This document shows, piece after piece, positions 1-11,110 of a stretch of 64,000 nt of DNA. The DNA comes from Turbatrix aceti. Taxonomy: Eukaryota; Nematoda; Chromadorea; Rhabditida; Panagrolaimidae. The first letter of the stretch is position 1. Each line of letters starts with the position of its first letter. The stretch lies in assembly GCA_963969345.1 (NCBI GenBank), contig OZ017770.1, forward strand, positions 9,371,246 through 9,435,245. Reading direction: 5' to 3'. A program made the position numbers and the translations under genes. The notes under the pieces were generated by a model, which was given only the letters and a program-made list of their open reading frames with translations, was not told where the DNA came from and did no database searches.

Positions 1-68
1 GTTCTTTAGCGAATATATCCAAGCTTCAAGACACAGCGACATACTCGGAAACCGGGTGCACTCGTTGT

Positions 69-716
69 TCACGTCTTCACCGAGTGTTCCCGTTCCCCAG
101 TATGTAAACTGGCCTCGTGAATTATCCGTGGGCAATAAATACAAATTCCAAAGTGTGGATATTGTTCAGTTAGAAAACGGCATCGGCGACAGTGAGCTGT
201 AGTTGATGTGTTTATGTCTGGATCAGAACCCAGATCCAGAAATGATCACTCATTGCCATGCGAAACACTGAACTCACCATTGCATCTGTATATGCCGACA
301 GCGACACAAGAATTCATGGCAACGATGAGTGCATCGTTGGCACAGTGATTATTGGCAGTGGAATTGCAAGAATTCCGCGACCTCGACTTGTAACAGCATG
401 CTCGTGTGTCTGATGAACTGTGAGGGTGCTATCTTCATCACAGAGTCGTTCAGCCAAATAAACTGATGATGAAGAACAAACGTGCAAACACCACCGGTGG
501 ATGTGATTGTATTAGCTAAGTCGATCAGACTTTTTAAAGTACAATGAACGTGGCTTCTTCATTGCTGGTTGTTCAGATCCATGCAGCCATGTCGACAAAG
601 CAACGGTGAATTTCTTCCGGGTGTTATAAAACCCTTTGGGTCATTGATGTTACGGAATGTGCAGTATTGAACGCTTTTAGTACCGTTCTTGACAAACGTT
701 TGGACATCAGGACTGC
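69..716 (-). CDS. Cysteine-rich hypothetical protein, three 3' exons (5' end not resolved)
   Basis: Three minus-strand exons splice in a consistent phase: 716-605, 417-278 and 196-69. The introns have GT-AG ends, with acceptors after CCTTAG, CCTCACAG and AACTACAG. The joined frame ends at TGA (69-71). The product is Cys-rich, with segments such as RACCYKSRSRNSC, NHCAND and AHCRRCRF, and may be secreted or zinc-binding. The HCRRCRF string recalls the second zinc finger of nuclear receptors, but the residues after it do not fit that family, so no function is assigned. No initiating ATG was placed, so the gene probably continues upstream. Its 3' end is related to the copies near 1065-1253 and 2868-2995, which points to local tandem duplication. 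Confidence 0.4.
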
Positions 717-1064
717 CTAAGGCAAGCAGCGGTCAGAAATCCATTTGAGTTCAGATGAAACATAATTTTTTAACTCTGCCGGATGAAACGGCAGAGATAC
801 ATTGCCGATGCCACAATTTAGATTTAGGAATAAAGCTTCTCGACAGAAGAAGAACATCTTGTAAACATGTGCAATTAGTTTTACCAACACTGTTGTAGCT
901 TCGTGTGGCACAAGCGAAGCTGAAAAAACAATATAAATATATTTTGGAAAGCATAAAAACTGAAACATAGCTCGCACACATTGATGAACCAGATGTTAGA
1001 ATGCAAACGTTGCTAGTGAGAGCCAAAAGTCACCTTTGAACTCGGGATGTCCGTTGATCACACA

Positions 1065-1253
1065 TTAAAGCTCCTTGGCGGATATATTCAAGCATCGAGA
1101 CACAGCGACGTACACGAAACCTGGCCTGTCGTTGTGCACAGTCTTCAACGACAGATGCAGACATCGTATATGTGAACTGGCTTCGTCGTAAATAGAATTC
1201 TCCGTGAATGAATAAATGACCATAAGAACGGCCTCGAAATAGCAAAGCTCCAA
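1065..1253 (-). pseudogene. Terminal-exon paralogue of the 69-716 gene
   Basis: This minus-strand frame ends ...SRCLNISAKEL and aligns with the last exon region of the 69-716 gene. Shared DNA includes GATATATTCAAGCATCGAGA near the stop and GAAGCCAGTTCACAT inside. Here the frame stays open where the first copy has TGA. No upstream exon was found, so it is a partial duplicate or a decayed gene end. The flank at 983-1064 recurs at 2868-2950. Confidence 0.35.
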
Positions 1254-2057
1254 AATCGATTAACAAAAAGCGACGATGTGAACACGAAAACATAAAATGA
1301 TGACAATGCACAGCAAGGCAAGCAGTTATGTCTGATCTGCCAAAAAAGTAAAAAGAAGCGTAAACACGTTAAGATAGGTTGTAGTTCGTAGTGATGGCAA
1401 TCTATAAACCTCCACGTTCATCGCTCCCAGCCAAGCAGGGCAATGAATGTAAACGATAGAAAAAAGAAAGAAGGAGGAAAAGATCGATCGGTGTGCTCGA
1501 CTGAATACCTACACAACAGCAGTTACTAACGGCGCTGTTACTAAAATAGGGGTGTGCCGTGCTTTTTTTATTAATTTTGCAAACAACAAGTATTATTTTT
1601 ATCTGTAATCATTATTCTCTTCCACATAAATCTTACCAGCTAAAGGGTCTTTGAATCAAGCCAAGCAACTCGACACCTCAGATAGGCAAAAATTTTTAAG
1701 CCAGTCAATTCGTCAATTTTGTTTAGTTTACATTTTAAATCTAATCCCTTCGAATTTTTGCGGGAAACCAAAGCGGTTGGTCTCATTTGTGATTCGTTCG
1801 TGTAAAATCGTAAATCCCACCTTCGTGTAAGATTTACAATGCCATCATGTCATGTATGATTGACATATGTATACCACAACAAAAGTGCAAGCAACGCCTT
1901 GCGTCACCGCGCTACAGCAAGCGGACATGGGCACCGTGCATTTTGCGAAAACATTTTCACAGTAAGATCACTGATGTGTTTATGAGTTTGAGTTATAACA
2001 AATTAGTAAAAATGAAAATCAAAAATCAGTTAAACAATGCAAATCGCTATAAAACAG

Positions 2058-2602
2058 TTATCCAAAAAAGAAGCGCAGCATGAAAAGAAGGGCAACAATG
2101 AGAAGCATCAGGGGAAAGTAGTCGATCCCCTGGAGTTGTTCATCCTCGTTCTCGACGTCGCCATACGCGTTCTGCTCGACAACAGGATTGTCCTGAGGAG
2201 TCGACGTGAGCTTTGAGTAGACCTCGTTATGTTCCTAAAACCTTATTGTGCATCAATGAACAGCAAAAAGTTTTTTTACGCAAAAACTCACTTTCTTGGC
2301 ATTTTTTTCGAGAAGGTCAAAATCGATCACTTCGTCACAGAAGAGCGACGGCAAGGTGCCGTTATCGTGAATGGAGGGCATCTCTTTCCTCTTTCCTGGG
2401 GCAGACAAAAGAGCCAAGGTAACGAGTCTGCCGAGCTGAAAAAGGACGACTTTTTGTCGACTAAAAAAAGAAACGTTAGACGAAAAGTCGAATCGAAGCA
2501 CATTAAAAGAATTGAGTTCAAACGCGCAAAATTAAGGTTACGAATACACTATCTTGGTGATAACCTCAGCAGTAGCTTCTGGGCATCATCAGAAGAATCC
2601 AT
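2058..2602 (-). CDS. Small tail-anchored membrane protein, 116 residues
   Basis: Three exons (2602-2565, 2427-2292, 2234-2058) splice in a coherent phase and total 351 nt. The acceptor of the second exon is ambiguous (CAG at 2438 or 2430), and only the downstream one keeps phase with the first exon. The middle of the protein is acidic (AYGDVENEDEQLQG). It ends in one strongly hydrophobic helix, FPLMLLIVALLFMLRFFF, two residues from the C-terminus, which is the layout of a tail-anchored protein of the ER or mitochondrial outer membrane. The family is not recognised. An alternative upstream start around 2680 cannot be excluded. Confidence 0.45.
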
Positions 2603-2867
2603 ACTTACGGGCGAAACTCGACGTCAAAAAAAGCGCGTTGTCACTCAAGCTGCGTTGGGTGACGCATATTGCCAGCATTGTTTTTTTTCGTTTGTTTGCT
2701 GCTTTTTGTTGCGTTGTTTCTTATCCGCTTGGATACTCGTTCCGAGATTGTAATACTTCTATGTTGTTTGCTTTTTGTCCCGTGGATTTAAGAAATGCCG
2801 TCCGAACAGACACCGTTGTCGCAACCTTCCAATGCGCATGCCGAGAATGCTCCTTATCTCGACCACA

Positions 2868-2995
2868 ACGATGAACCAGTAGTTAGAAAGCAAAAGTTGC
2901 TAGTTACGACAAATAGTCACCTTTGAACTCAGGATGTCCGTTGATTACACAATAAAGCTCTTTAGCGGATATATTCAAGCATCGAGACACAGGAT
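2868..2995 (-). repeat. Third copy of the duplicated gene-end sequence
   Basis: About 125 bp closely matches 983-1105, including AGTCACCTTTGAACTC, GGATGTCCGTTGAT and GATATATTCAAGCATCGAGA. It corresponds to the last codons and 3' UTR of the paralogous family on the minus strand. The match stops abruptly near 2995. Confidence 0.6.
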
Positions 2996-3472
2996 ACTCG
3001 ATCACAACTGTCGTCGGGTCGATTGATCATCATGCATATTTTTTTCAGGACAATCTTTTTTCTCACGAGAAATATATGGCTTCAAGCTTTTGTTTGGTGA
3101 AGCAGGTGGATTTCCATAAAATTTTCACATCATTCATTTTTACCGTGCATGCTTGATAGATATACTACATAGCACTTTTCTGTCTGCTCTCTTTGCAGCG
3201 CTCAAACTCTTATTTTCCAGTCATCCATGTTGGCTGCACCTTTTATCGCACCGCTGCTCGCATGACATGGTCTGCGAACCGCAGTCGTTTTGTTTACTGC
3301 ACGGATTTCCGCACGCGTACTCTCTTGTATACTCCTGAAGCGAATAAGTATTTACTTTTTCTCGCATAGCAGTTTTTTTTGTTTTACGTTTGGTGTCATC
3401 GTCTTTTATTAATTTTACTAGTTTATTTAATCGCCCCCGTTTGTACTCACCTCGTAATGTCGCCCGATCAGG

Positions 3473-3798
3473 GTAATTGTTTGCACAAAGAAGCCGGCGA
3501 ACTCTATCTTACCACGGTGCCCGCCATCAACGTCCCAGTTCGCTGGCGAAACAGAATCCGAGCCCGCAACTACGCCGAACGTCAGCGAGTCGAGCGAAGA
3601 CGCGTTGAAATGCGTCTTCAAGAGCGAAAAGACAAGCGTGAAGAATGAGTCAAGAGTGCCGAGTGATTACGAAGACGGTGAGTTTTTATATGTTATATAA
3701 AAATTGCTGCGAAAAGGTTTAGTATGAAGGCATTTTGTGAATATTTATTTTCAGAGTATCTTCACCTGCCCCTCCCCTGTCTAATCTTTTGTTGTTGA
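3473..3798 (+). CDS. Possible serine/acid-rich protein, two 3' exons
   Basis: A plus-strand frame opens after the acceptor CCGATCAG (3472). It runs through a Ser/Thr/Glu-rich stretch (ETESEPATTPNVSESSED), reaches a good donor GTGAGTTTTT at 3678, and joins in phase to 3755-3798 after TATTTTCAG, ending in TGA. No initiating exon was found. The opposite strand also offers a donor in this interval (GTGAGTAC, about 3455), so strand and reality are both uncertain. No domain is recognised. Confidence 0.28.
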
Positions 3799-4550
3799 TT
3801 TTATTTATCGTTTTATACATGGAATAAACGTAAGAAAAGGTAAAAGTATTTCTGTTAGACCACGCAAATTCAAAAATTGCCGCATTTTCACTTATTTCTA
3901 GTTTGAACGTCTTCAGGCGTTGAAATCTATTCTGCAATAGAAATCATGCTTTGATGGACGACGCTTTGCATTCACATACTGAGCCATGTGAAAGCTGCTC
4001 ACATACCGAGCCATCATATACGGTTTGATTTTATATATTTCTTTATAGCGCAATTACTTTTTGGCAATGCATAGTAGTTTTGGTGCTCATCACTACGAAC
4101 TACAACCTATTTTCTGATAAACTTAAACGCCTCTATTTGAAAGAACCAAAGTGAGATAAACGGCGGGCGATTTCAGTGAGTTATCCCCGATTCATGTGTT
4201 GACGCGTATTCTCTTTAGAAGCATTTTATACATTTTGGGTCTTTGCACTGTTTTTTGATTTTTTGACTATAGTTGCCTTTGTTCTATCATCCTTATTTAC
4301 AAGCTGCTGGGTGAATTGTTTTCAAGAAGGAAGACATGAATCGATGGACATTCGAGAGAGCGTCAAATGACGAGTTGCGCTTTTTTTATTAATGTATACA
4401 ATAGTCAAAAATCGGTGGTCGAATCGGCTAGTGGAGTTTTATATGCCGATTTTTTTGCTTAGCGTTTGGTTTTAAAGATTCTCGACGTTTTCTGACCGCT
4501 GCCAATGATCTGGAACCGGCAACAACGAACCCGTCGTCTTGTACTGCCCA

Positions 4551-4907
4551 ATGAATAAGTCGCTGGATGACTCGATGGAGAACATGTCAATTCCAATGGA
4601 TTGGCGTCATCTGCACCCGACGCGACCGACAGTTCAATGTTTGCAACGTCTGTCAAACAGAAAGGTCCGCATCAATGCACCGACAACCAAAGTGCCTCGA
4701 CGGTTGACCATGGACAGTATGTTTTTATAGAATTGCATTGTTATACGGTTATTGATATATGTAACTCCTTTAGGCATCGCCCAAGAAGCAACGCGTCTGC
4801 ATTACGTCCGGGAGTCAACCGGTCATTCTCTCAACAAGGCTCAGATCGTTTTTATGGAGTTGCACCGTTTCGTTCTGTTCACGGATGTTCTCCTGAAGCT
4901 TCGCTGA
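4551..4907 (+). CDS. Hypothetical 99-residue protein, two exons
   Basis: Exon 4551-4716 and exon 4774-4907 join in phase through a 57-bp GT-AG intron (GTATGTTTTT ... CCTTTAG) and give exactly 100 codons. The first half is basic (RKVRINAPTTKVPRR). The second looks like an amphipathic helical tail (SLNKAQIVFMELHRFVLF). The ATG at 4551 follows an in-frame TGA, so it is the earliest possible start. No family is recognised, and the minus strand across exon 1 is also open. Confidence 0.4.
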
Positions 4908-5669
4908 GTCACTTGCTGCATGAAGGCCATAATCATGTCAGTACTCGTTTGCTGTCTCGCTTTTGCTGTTGCCTGCGCGCTTTACTCGGCCAAATCGTCT
5001 TCAACACGGTTTTCTGCCTCGCAATCGTTGTTTTGCTTTACTCGATTTTTTTCTCGTTGATTATTTTTTATAGTGCATAAATGGTGCACCAGATTAATGA
5101 AGATTTTTGGTTCTCTAATGTGCAAAAGGTGATTTTTCTCTGACATTTGGTTTACACTACACGACCACTCAGAAACGGGGTGCATACGAATTGATAAAAA
5201 AAATGAACATCAGCCTCCGCTGGTTTTAGTTACGGATATATAGTTTACATACTATCTGATTTACAGCCTTCGTTAAAGACCGGCTTAATTTTTGAAAGCG
5301 TCTAGGATTCAGAACCAATTTTTGTTATAATTTTTCTTTCATGTCAACAGTACTATAAAAATTGCGGCTGGCTGCTAGGAAAGCAGGCTGGACCAGCTGG
5401 TTGGGGAATATAACAACTGAGGCGCACATTCATCCATAAAGAAGAGTGGAAGGGGTTTAGTCCCTACTCGCAGAAGAAATTACTGTGAACGCGCTGTTAC
5501 GACAAAAGCAAAAAATGCAAATTGAACGTATTAAAAAAATTTTTGGCGCACAAAAATATAACCGTGATGTTTTCCTCTCCTGGAACAGGTTCCCCGGTGT
5601 CATAATATATGCCAATGTGAAAAAATAAATTATTTTACATAATTGGTGAAAAAAAACAATGTTATCAGG

Positions 5670-7175
5670 TTAAATGTTGAAAGAGGTCAAGTCCAGCGGC
5701 TTGACCTCACCGATGACAGCGGTTGCCGTGGCAAACCAGTGGCGAGGAGGAGACGAGACGATCGGGTCGCCGTTGAGCAGAGGCGAGGCCACGTCGACCA
5801 GATTGTTGGAGTTAGCCTCGGGACACTTTTTCTGCCTATTCCTTCTCCGGACGGCTGTGAGTGAATTTGTGAGAAATCGGGTGTCAAGAGTGATTCCAAC
5901 AGTCATCACGCTTTGGGCAGCCTCGATCAGAACGTTGAGGGGAACGTCGGGAAAGTTGATGGCGGCCCTAGTCAGTTGGAACTGAAAAAAGTAATTTTGG
6001 GTCTACTATACTTCAGCCCCCCACTGACTTTTGACCCCCCATGCTCGGACTTTGACCCCCCATTTCACCTTAAATCAATGACGACATGAGTTCGGAAATC
6101 CGTATGATAGAGCCCCCCATCTGTGGGGGGCTTTTTCATACGGAAATCGTGTTTAAGGAGAAAATGGGGGGTCGTTCCATACGGCCGTGGCGCTACTATA
6201 CTTTGAGCCCCCCTCACGTTGAAAAATAAGCCCGCGGGATATTTTAGAATACAGCCCCCCATACAAATTATTTTCATTCAAATTTTCAAATATGGGGGGT
6301 TGTTGTAGCGCTATAACAGTCCCCCATATTAAATGGGGGGCCATTGTAGCGCTACAACAGCCCCCCATAATTTTAGGTCTTGTTCCAAGACAAAATATTA
6401 TACCGTAATAGTTTTTTCCACCCAGAATGCATTTTTAGACAAATATTCTCAAATACAACGTGGGGGGCCATTGTAGCGCTACATTGGCCCCCCATAATTT
6501 CCATAAACACAAAAAACATACCCAGCAGCCATTCGCAGCAGACGAATTTTTGTACAGTCTCATGGTTTTACCGCATCGACGACAGAGAGGAAACAAAAAC
6601 AACGACTGTCCAACGAATACAAATTTTTACACAAAAATTCAGGGATAAGATTTTGCAAATTCGAGGGTTGTCATAGCTATACAATAGCCCCCCAACACCC
6701 ATGTATAATCAAATGCTTGCGTGCAAAAAATGAGAGTGGGGGGCTATTCCATACGGATAATCAAACTCCTATGGGGGGCTGTGCTCTAAAAAAACCCAAG
6801 GCGGCGTTGTTGCAATCGATGGGGGGCTGAAGTATAGTAGACCCGTAATTTTTATAAAAACCCGTTACAAATACTAAAAAAACAACAGCTTACCTTCATG
6901 AATTCGAGTTCGGCGGCTTCGTGGTCAGGAGCGTGGTTGTGCTCGGTCGTTGGGTATCCGTATAACTCATCATCCCCCGTCTCGGCACGACCCTGGCACT
7001 TGGAATTTTGCTGGGTGCGACCTTTGGATTGGGCGCAAACCCAAGTTTTGATATTCTTCTTGGAGTAGAACTCGCAGAAGTAAAACACGTATCCGCGAAA
7101 GATGATCTTCTGGCCTCCTCTTTGAGCACCGACAACGTTGACTTTGAGCCGATCGTATTTCACGAACAAAGACAT
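5670..7175 (-). CDS. FLYWCH/MULE-type zinc-finger protein, 197 residues
   Basis: Exon 1 (7175-6894) and exon 2 (5981-5670) join in phase 0 across an intron of 912 bp. The N-terminal half holds an aromatic- and Cys-rich zinc-binding module: FYFCEFYSKKNIKTWVCAQ, then a Cys (SKCQGR) and HNHAPDH. This is the WxC...C...HxH layout of FLYWCH fingers, which bind DNA and are often domesticated from Mutator-like transposases. The C-terminal half is not recognised. The intron is almost entirely a transposon (5999-6844). Without it and one target-site copy it would be about 58 bp, the usual size here, so splicing has probably survived the insertion. Confidence 0.6.
5999..6844. mobile_element. Non-autonomous inverted-repeat DNA transposon (hAT-like MITE) in an intron
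   Basis: The 846-bp element starts GGGTCTACTATACTTCAGCC and ends in the exact reverse complement, a perfect terminal repeat of about 25 bp. It is flanked by the 8-bp direct repeat GTAATTTT at 5991-5998 and 6845-6852. Eight-base target duplications are typical of hAT and a few other superfamilies. It encodes no transposase. The interior is built from runs of CCCCCCAT/ATGGGGGG with GTAGCGCTAC and CCATACGG motifs on both strands, so most of it can fold on itself. Confidence 0.85.
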
Positions 7176-7504
7176 GTTGAAAAATCACGTCGCAGTAAAG
7201 ATCTATTCGACGCGCAGTATTCGTAAACGACGTTTGATTACAGCCAGACCTTGCTCGCAACATGCGAGCGCGCACTGTTTTAGCTGCCCTGAGGGTAAAA
7301 AATGAACATCTTGCTTTTTTTTCACAGGCATCGTTTACATTGTTGTTCGATTTGAATCAATTCTTCACATTTTTGCGCACATTTTGATGCCCCGGGTGAA
7401 GAAAAATATTTATTTTTGGCTTAGTTACAGGCTCCTCAAATTTTTGTTCCTGCTTGGAACAAAAGCAAAGCAAGAAAGGAGGAAAACAAAGATCGCGCGC
7501 AGAG

Positions 7505-7720
7505 TTGAGCAAACGTTCGCGTTTGTTCGTGTTTGTTTGCGAACAGGTAAGATTTTTTTCTGTTCATGTCTGTTCGCAAACATGTAAAATTGTTCGCGTT
7601 CGTTTGCTAAATTTTGCTAACAAGATCAAAAATGTTCACGTTCGTTTGGAAAATTTTTTGTTCGTGAATTCTGAAAAATTGTTCGTGTTTGTTCGCGAAC
7701 AAAAAAACTGGCTGCTCGTT
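7505..7720. repeat. Degenerate TGTTCGCGAACA-type repeats
   Basis: Several imperfect copies of TTCGTGTTTGTTCGCGAAC and TTCGCGTTCGTTTGC follow each other, spaced by T-rich sequence. The same motif, with the following AACAAAAAAACT, recurs near 47890-47925 and 49120-49155, so it belongs to a dispersed family. The ORFs across it are by-products of the repeat. Confidence 0.5.
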
Positions 7721-7819
7721 CAAACATCGCGGAAAAATTTAAGTACAGATCGATTGTTTTGCAGTTTTGCTCAAATTTGACAAGTAAATCTGTTTTTTTT
7801 ACGTTATTACGTTATTCTC

Positions 7820-8012
7820 CAGTCAAGCAGAGGGTCATCGATGCTGTTTCTAGAGGTATGTCCTACCAAGAGGTTTTCTGATGCGTTTGGACTGAAACGA
7901 GCATGTGTATGTATCATCCATTATGATGTCGTACTCGAAAACCGGAACTGTTTGTCGATTCTACTACAAGAGTGGCCGACCCCGTGTTATTACTTCTCCG
8001 GTAAATTCATCG
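7820..8012 (+). pseudogene. Tc1/mariner-like transposase N-terminus, frameshifted relic
   Basis: Three frames in succession give KQRVIDAVSRGMSYQE, SDAFGLKRACV and then SKTGTVCRFYYKSGRPRVI. This is the order of a paired-type helix-turn-helix ending in the GRPR motif between the two DNA-binding subdomains of Tc1-like transposases. At least two frameshifts separate the parts, and no catalytic domain follows. It is a fossil fragment. Confidence 0.5.
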
Positions 8013-8176
8013 TAATGCTATTTATGCTGTTCACTTGTGGTAATAAATGTTATTTGATGTACATAGCTTGCTTACTTGGAGTTTTAACGTTATCTTTGCT
8101 AACCGCTGTGTATGTATGTATAACAATATAAGCATCAGATTGCCTAATAAAGTGATTCGCTTTTCCACTTTCTGCG

Positions 8177-8500
8177 TCATCGTCCCGCCTGTAAGCCTAC
8201 ATCAGTAAGGAGGACCGACAAGGTGTCCCCAATCAAACGCCGCAAAAAACTCATCACTCTGTAACTGTAAAGTTTTGAGCCTTTTCTTCCTGTTTTTATG
8301 TAACAGTTCTCATGCGTTCTTTGATGTCTGAAAAAATCATTTGCGCATCCGGTGTGCACCTTTCCACATTTGCCACGCATGCACCGACCACATATTATAG
8401 TAAACTGATGGCAGGCGTCGTTGCAGCATAAAGCTGTGGTAATTGCTTTCGAATCGTCAAGAAAACCCCGTTCAATCTCAACAATCCAAGAGTTTGTCAT
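8177..8500 (-). CDS. Small Cys/His-rich protein downstream of DGCR8
   Basis: A single-exon ORF of 107 residues begins at ATG 8500, 69 bp after the DGCR8 stop on the same strand. The middle is Cys/His-rich (CCNDACHQF, CGRCMRGKCGKVHTGC, FFRHQRTHENC). The spacing resembles one or two zinc-binding modules, the last ending HxxxH as in C2H2 fingers. The C-terminal 40 residues are basic and hydrophobic. The close spacing could mean co-transcription with DGCR8. The family is not recognised. Confidence 0.4.
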   Translation of the reverse strand: MTNSWIVEIERGFLDDSKAITTALCCNDACHQFTIICGRCMRGKCGKVHTGCANDFFRHQRTHENCYIKTGRKGSKLYSYRVMSFLRRLIGDTLSVLLTDVGLQAGR

Positions 8501-8569
8501 TTATTGGTAGAGAGACAACGTTAAAACCGATTAAAAAGAGAAACAACAATTCAAAAACAAAATGAAGGG

Positions 8570-10939
8570 TTAAATTTTAGGAACATCCTTGAAGAACGGA
8601 TCGCCATGCTGAGACACGGCTTGACTCGCAGCGTCAGCCATGCTGTCAGGGGGCACATCTGGATCACGAGAAGGCAAAGCAAAAGAAGCCGACGCCAACG
8701 AGGTCACGCGGTTGCCACGCGCTTGAAACTGTGCCATGTGGTTGGCTATCGTTTTGAGAAACATTTCGTGACCCGGTTTGTCTTTGTTATCTTGCGTGAA
8801 GGGAATACCACCTAAAAGACACGCCAAGTAGTCGTGAGCGTAAAAGATGTCAAGAAAAGCAGTTCCTTCTCCAGACAAAACCGCAGGTTGACACCGTCAA
8901 TACAAAAAAAATGGCGTCGTCTAAATGAACAAAAAAACCAACCTGATTGTTTTTGGAAAATTTTCTGTACACCTTGAGGCTCTTTCTGTTCCTGTTTCTC
9001 TTGAAATCCGTAGAGCCGAAGAATCGATCCGTACTTTTCGTACTAAAGTGATGTTGTGAAAAAAAGAGACCCCCAAAACGGAAACAAACCTGGGGGTAGA
9101 TTATTTTGAGCATTTGTTGAGCTGCAAACTGTTTTGCTTCGATCGCGGTGCTGCCATGAACCGTGACCACGTTCTCGCCGACGTGCAGCACTGCTTCGGT
9201 CTTTGTCGCGGAGATCTGTTTTGTTTCCAGTGAAGTCTCGGCGTCCATGAACGGATGGCACTTGGAGAGACATTCCTGCAATCAATAATACTCGTGAAGT
9301 CCAAAAAAGACTCAAACCAACCTGGAGGATCGCATACGGCAGGAGCTGACCAGTTTTCTGGCTCAGAGCGATGATCCGAGTGTCGGCGATGTCCAGAAGG
9401 TCGAAGACCTCCAATTCCTTGTCTTTTTTCAGTCTGAAATGGTCAGGAGTCATTTTGAGCAATCAGATTGTTCAAAAACATACAGGTTAACAACACCACA
9501 TCCCGTATTGTTAAATTTCAGTTCAGGAATGAAGATGGAGAGTGCAGCAGTGGCGGCAGCGGACTTGGCGCCTTTCTTACTAGATCCATGGCCCTGGCCC
9601 ACGACAGTAACATTTTCCATCTTGGAGAGCTCGTCGACTCTTCCTTCCTGGGTAAGCCTGGCCTTGATTTTCTGCGACAAAACAGCCAGGCGTTCCCGTA
9701 ACATGGAAGCTTCTATGAAAGCCGAAGATACTTGTGTCGATGGGATTTTCGCAATCGCGGAGTAAGGGTTGAGCGCGTCCTGCGTGTTGTAGATGTCGAA
9801 GGACACGGCCGATTTGAGACCCTTCTGTGCGAATTCGTAGAGCACGGCAATCGCAGTCTTGTCCTTCGGGTTGATGATGACCTCGCGCCCGTTTGGATTC
9901 ATCGGAGGCAGCGTGATCAGCTGAGTGTCCGGGGGCAGCACTAACGAGACGTTAGACTGAGACTCGTTGTTCTTTTTCAGCTCTTTGAAGTACTCTCGGG
10001 TGTCACGCCAGTCGTTATACCGGCGAAAACTAACCGTTCTGAACGCGAAGGCCTGAGCAGCGTATTCATGAAGCTGTTCCGGAGTCAAATTCGAATTCTG
10101 ATTATCAACCGAATCCTAAAACCAGCAGTATAAACTCAAAAACTGCAAACAAAAATCACCTGAATCTTAGCAAAAGGCGCAGCGAGCTTGGACTTGATCG
10201 AAAGCCCCGGATCATCCTCGGTGGCACCCGAAAGTTCGTCGAAATGCTTATCTTCAGCGCTGAGTCGCTTCGATTCCTCCTCGGCCAGATGACGCTGGTA
10301 GTAGCAAGGTATCGCGGACTTTGGCACTTTGTGGGACCTTGCCGAGCCCGCGCCAATGAAGTATGGTCGTCCAAAAGTGCAGGCACGGGTCTCGCGATGC
10401 TGCAACGGGCAACGCATGCAAAGTGAACACAAAAATCATAAAAACCAACTAAGTAAACAGGGAGTCCTGAATTGTGGGTGATTTCGATCCATTTGTCCGG
10501 AAGCACGTTAAAAGTGTCGACAGCAGCTCTCTGCAGGACGGATCTTGTTCCATTGACGTAATCATTGCCGTTCGCTTCCAGCAGATCGTCGACTTCCTTG
10601 TCATATCTGCAAGTGCATAACGACGTAACAAAATGGGATAAAAATCAACTCACTCGGCTTCCAGCGTTGCATCGAGACCTTCGTCAACGTCATTGCCAGC
10701 GGAAGTGACGAATTTTGCAAGCTTGCGTTCGCCGCAATCGAGCCCAGATGATCCGTCCTTTCGTGCAGACGCTAACGGGCAGCAATTTGTGTCGAGCTTC
10801 AAACGCTTCGCCAAGCTGCAAAATAGTGTTTGCAAAGCTATCCAAAAAGCATCACTTACATTTCGTCGTGTTCAGTCACCTCAGCGGCTTTGAATTCTGC
10901 ATCGGACGACTCTGGCGCATCATCACCAACGTCAGACAT
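8570..10939 (-). CDS. DGCR8: DGCR8/Pasha, RNA-binding subunit of the Microprocessor
   Basis: This is the nuclear partner of Drosha that recognises primary microRNA hairpins. At least eight exons follow ATG 10939, separated by introns of about 40-50 bp. Exons 3-4 carry the WW-like and heme-associated region (LPDKWIEITHNSGLPVYL, then GRPYFIGAGSARSHK and the IPC motif AIPCYYQRH, matching the Pro-Cys heme ligand of animal DGCR8). Exon 5 carries the first double-stranded-RNA-binding domain (EVIINPKDKTAIAVLYEFAQ ... GHGSSKKGAKSAAATAALS). The next exons carry the second (GQLLPYAILQECLSKCHPFM ... STAIEAKQFAAQQMLKIIYP) and the GSILRLYG stretch. The first domain holds about 45 extra residues between its strands. 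The last two exon junctions (about 8870-8990) are uncertain, and the acidic N-terminus is weakly conserved. Confidence 0.88.
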
Positions 10940-11110
10940 GGTAAAAGGATGTTCACAACTAAAATCCGTTTGCAAACAAAAAGTAGAAAAGCAGAAGCAC
11001 ACGCACATTGGTGCGTGCGTATTTTTTCGTTGCGAGTGAGCGAAAATGCGCCCGAACGCAATCGCATTTGTTTTTTGTTTTTGAGCGTACCAGTAAGAAA
11101 AAATTCTTTT

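Noticed and set aside
69..417. Nuclear-receptor DNA-binding domain suggested by HCRRCRF
   Set aside because: Cys spacing and the residues after the motif do not fit a receptor second zinc finger.
4372..4460. Upstream exon of the 4551 gene after TTTTTGCTTAG
   Set aside because: An in-frame TGA lies between this acceptor and ATG 4551.
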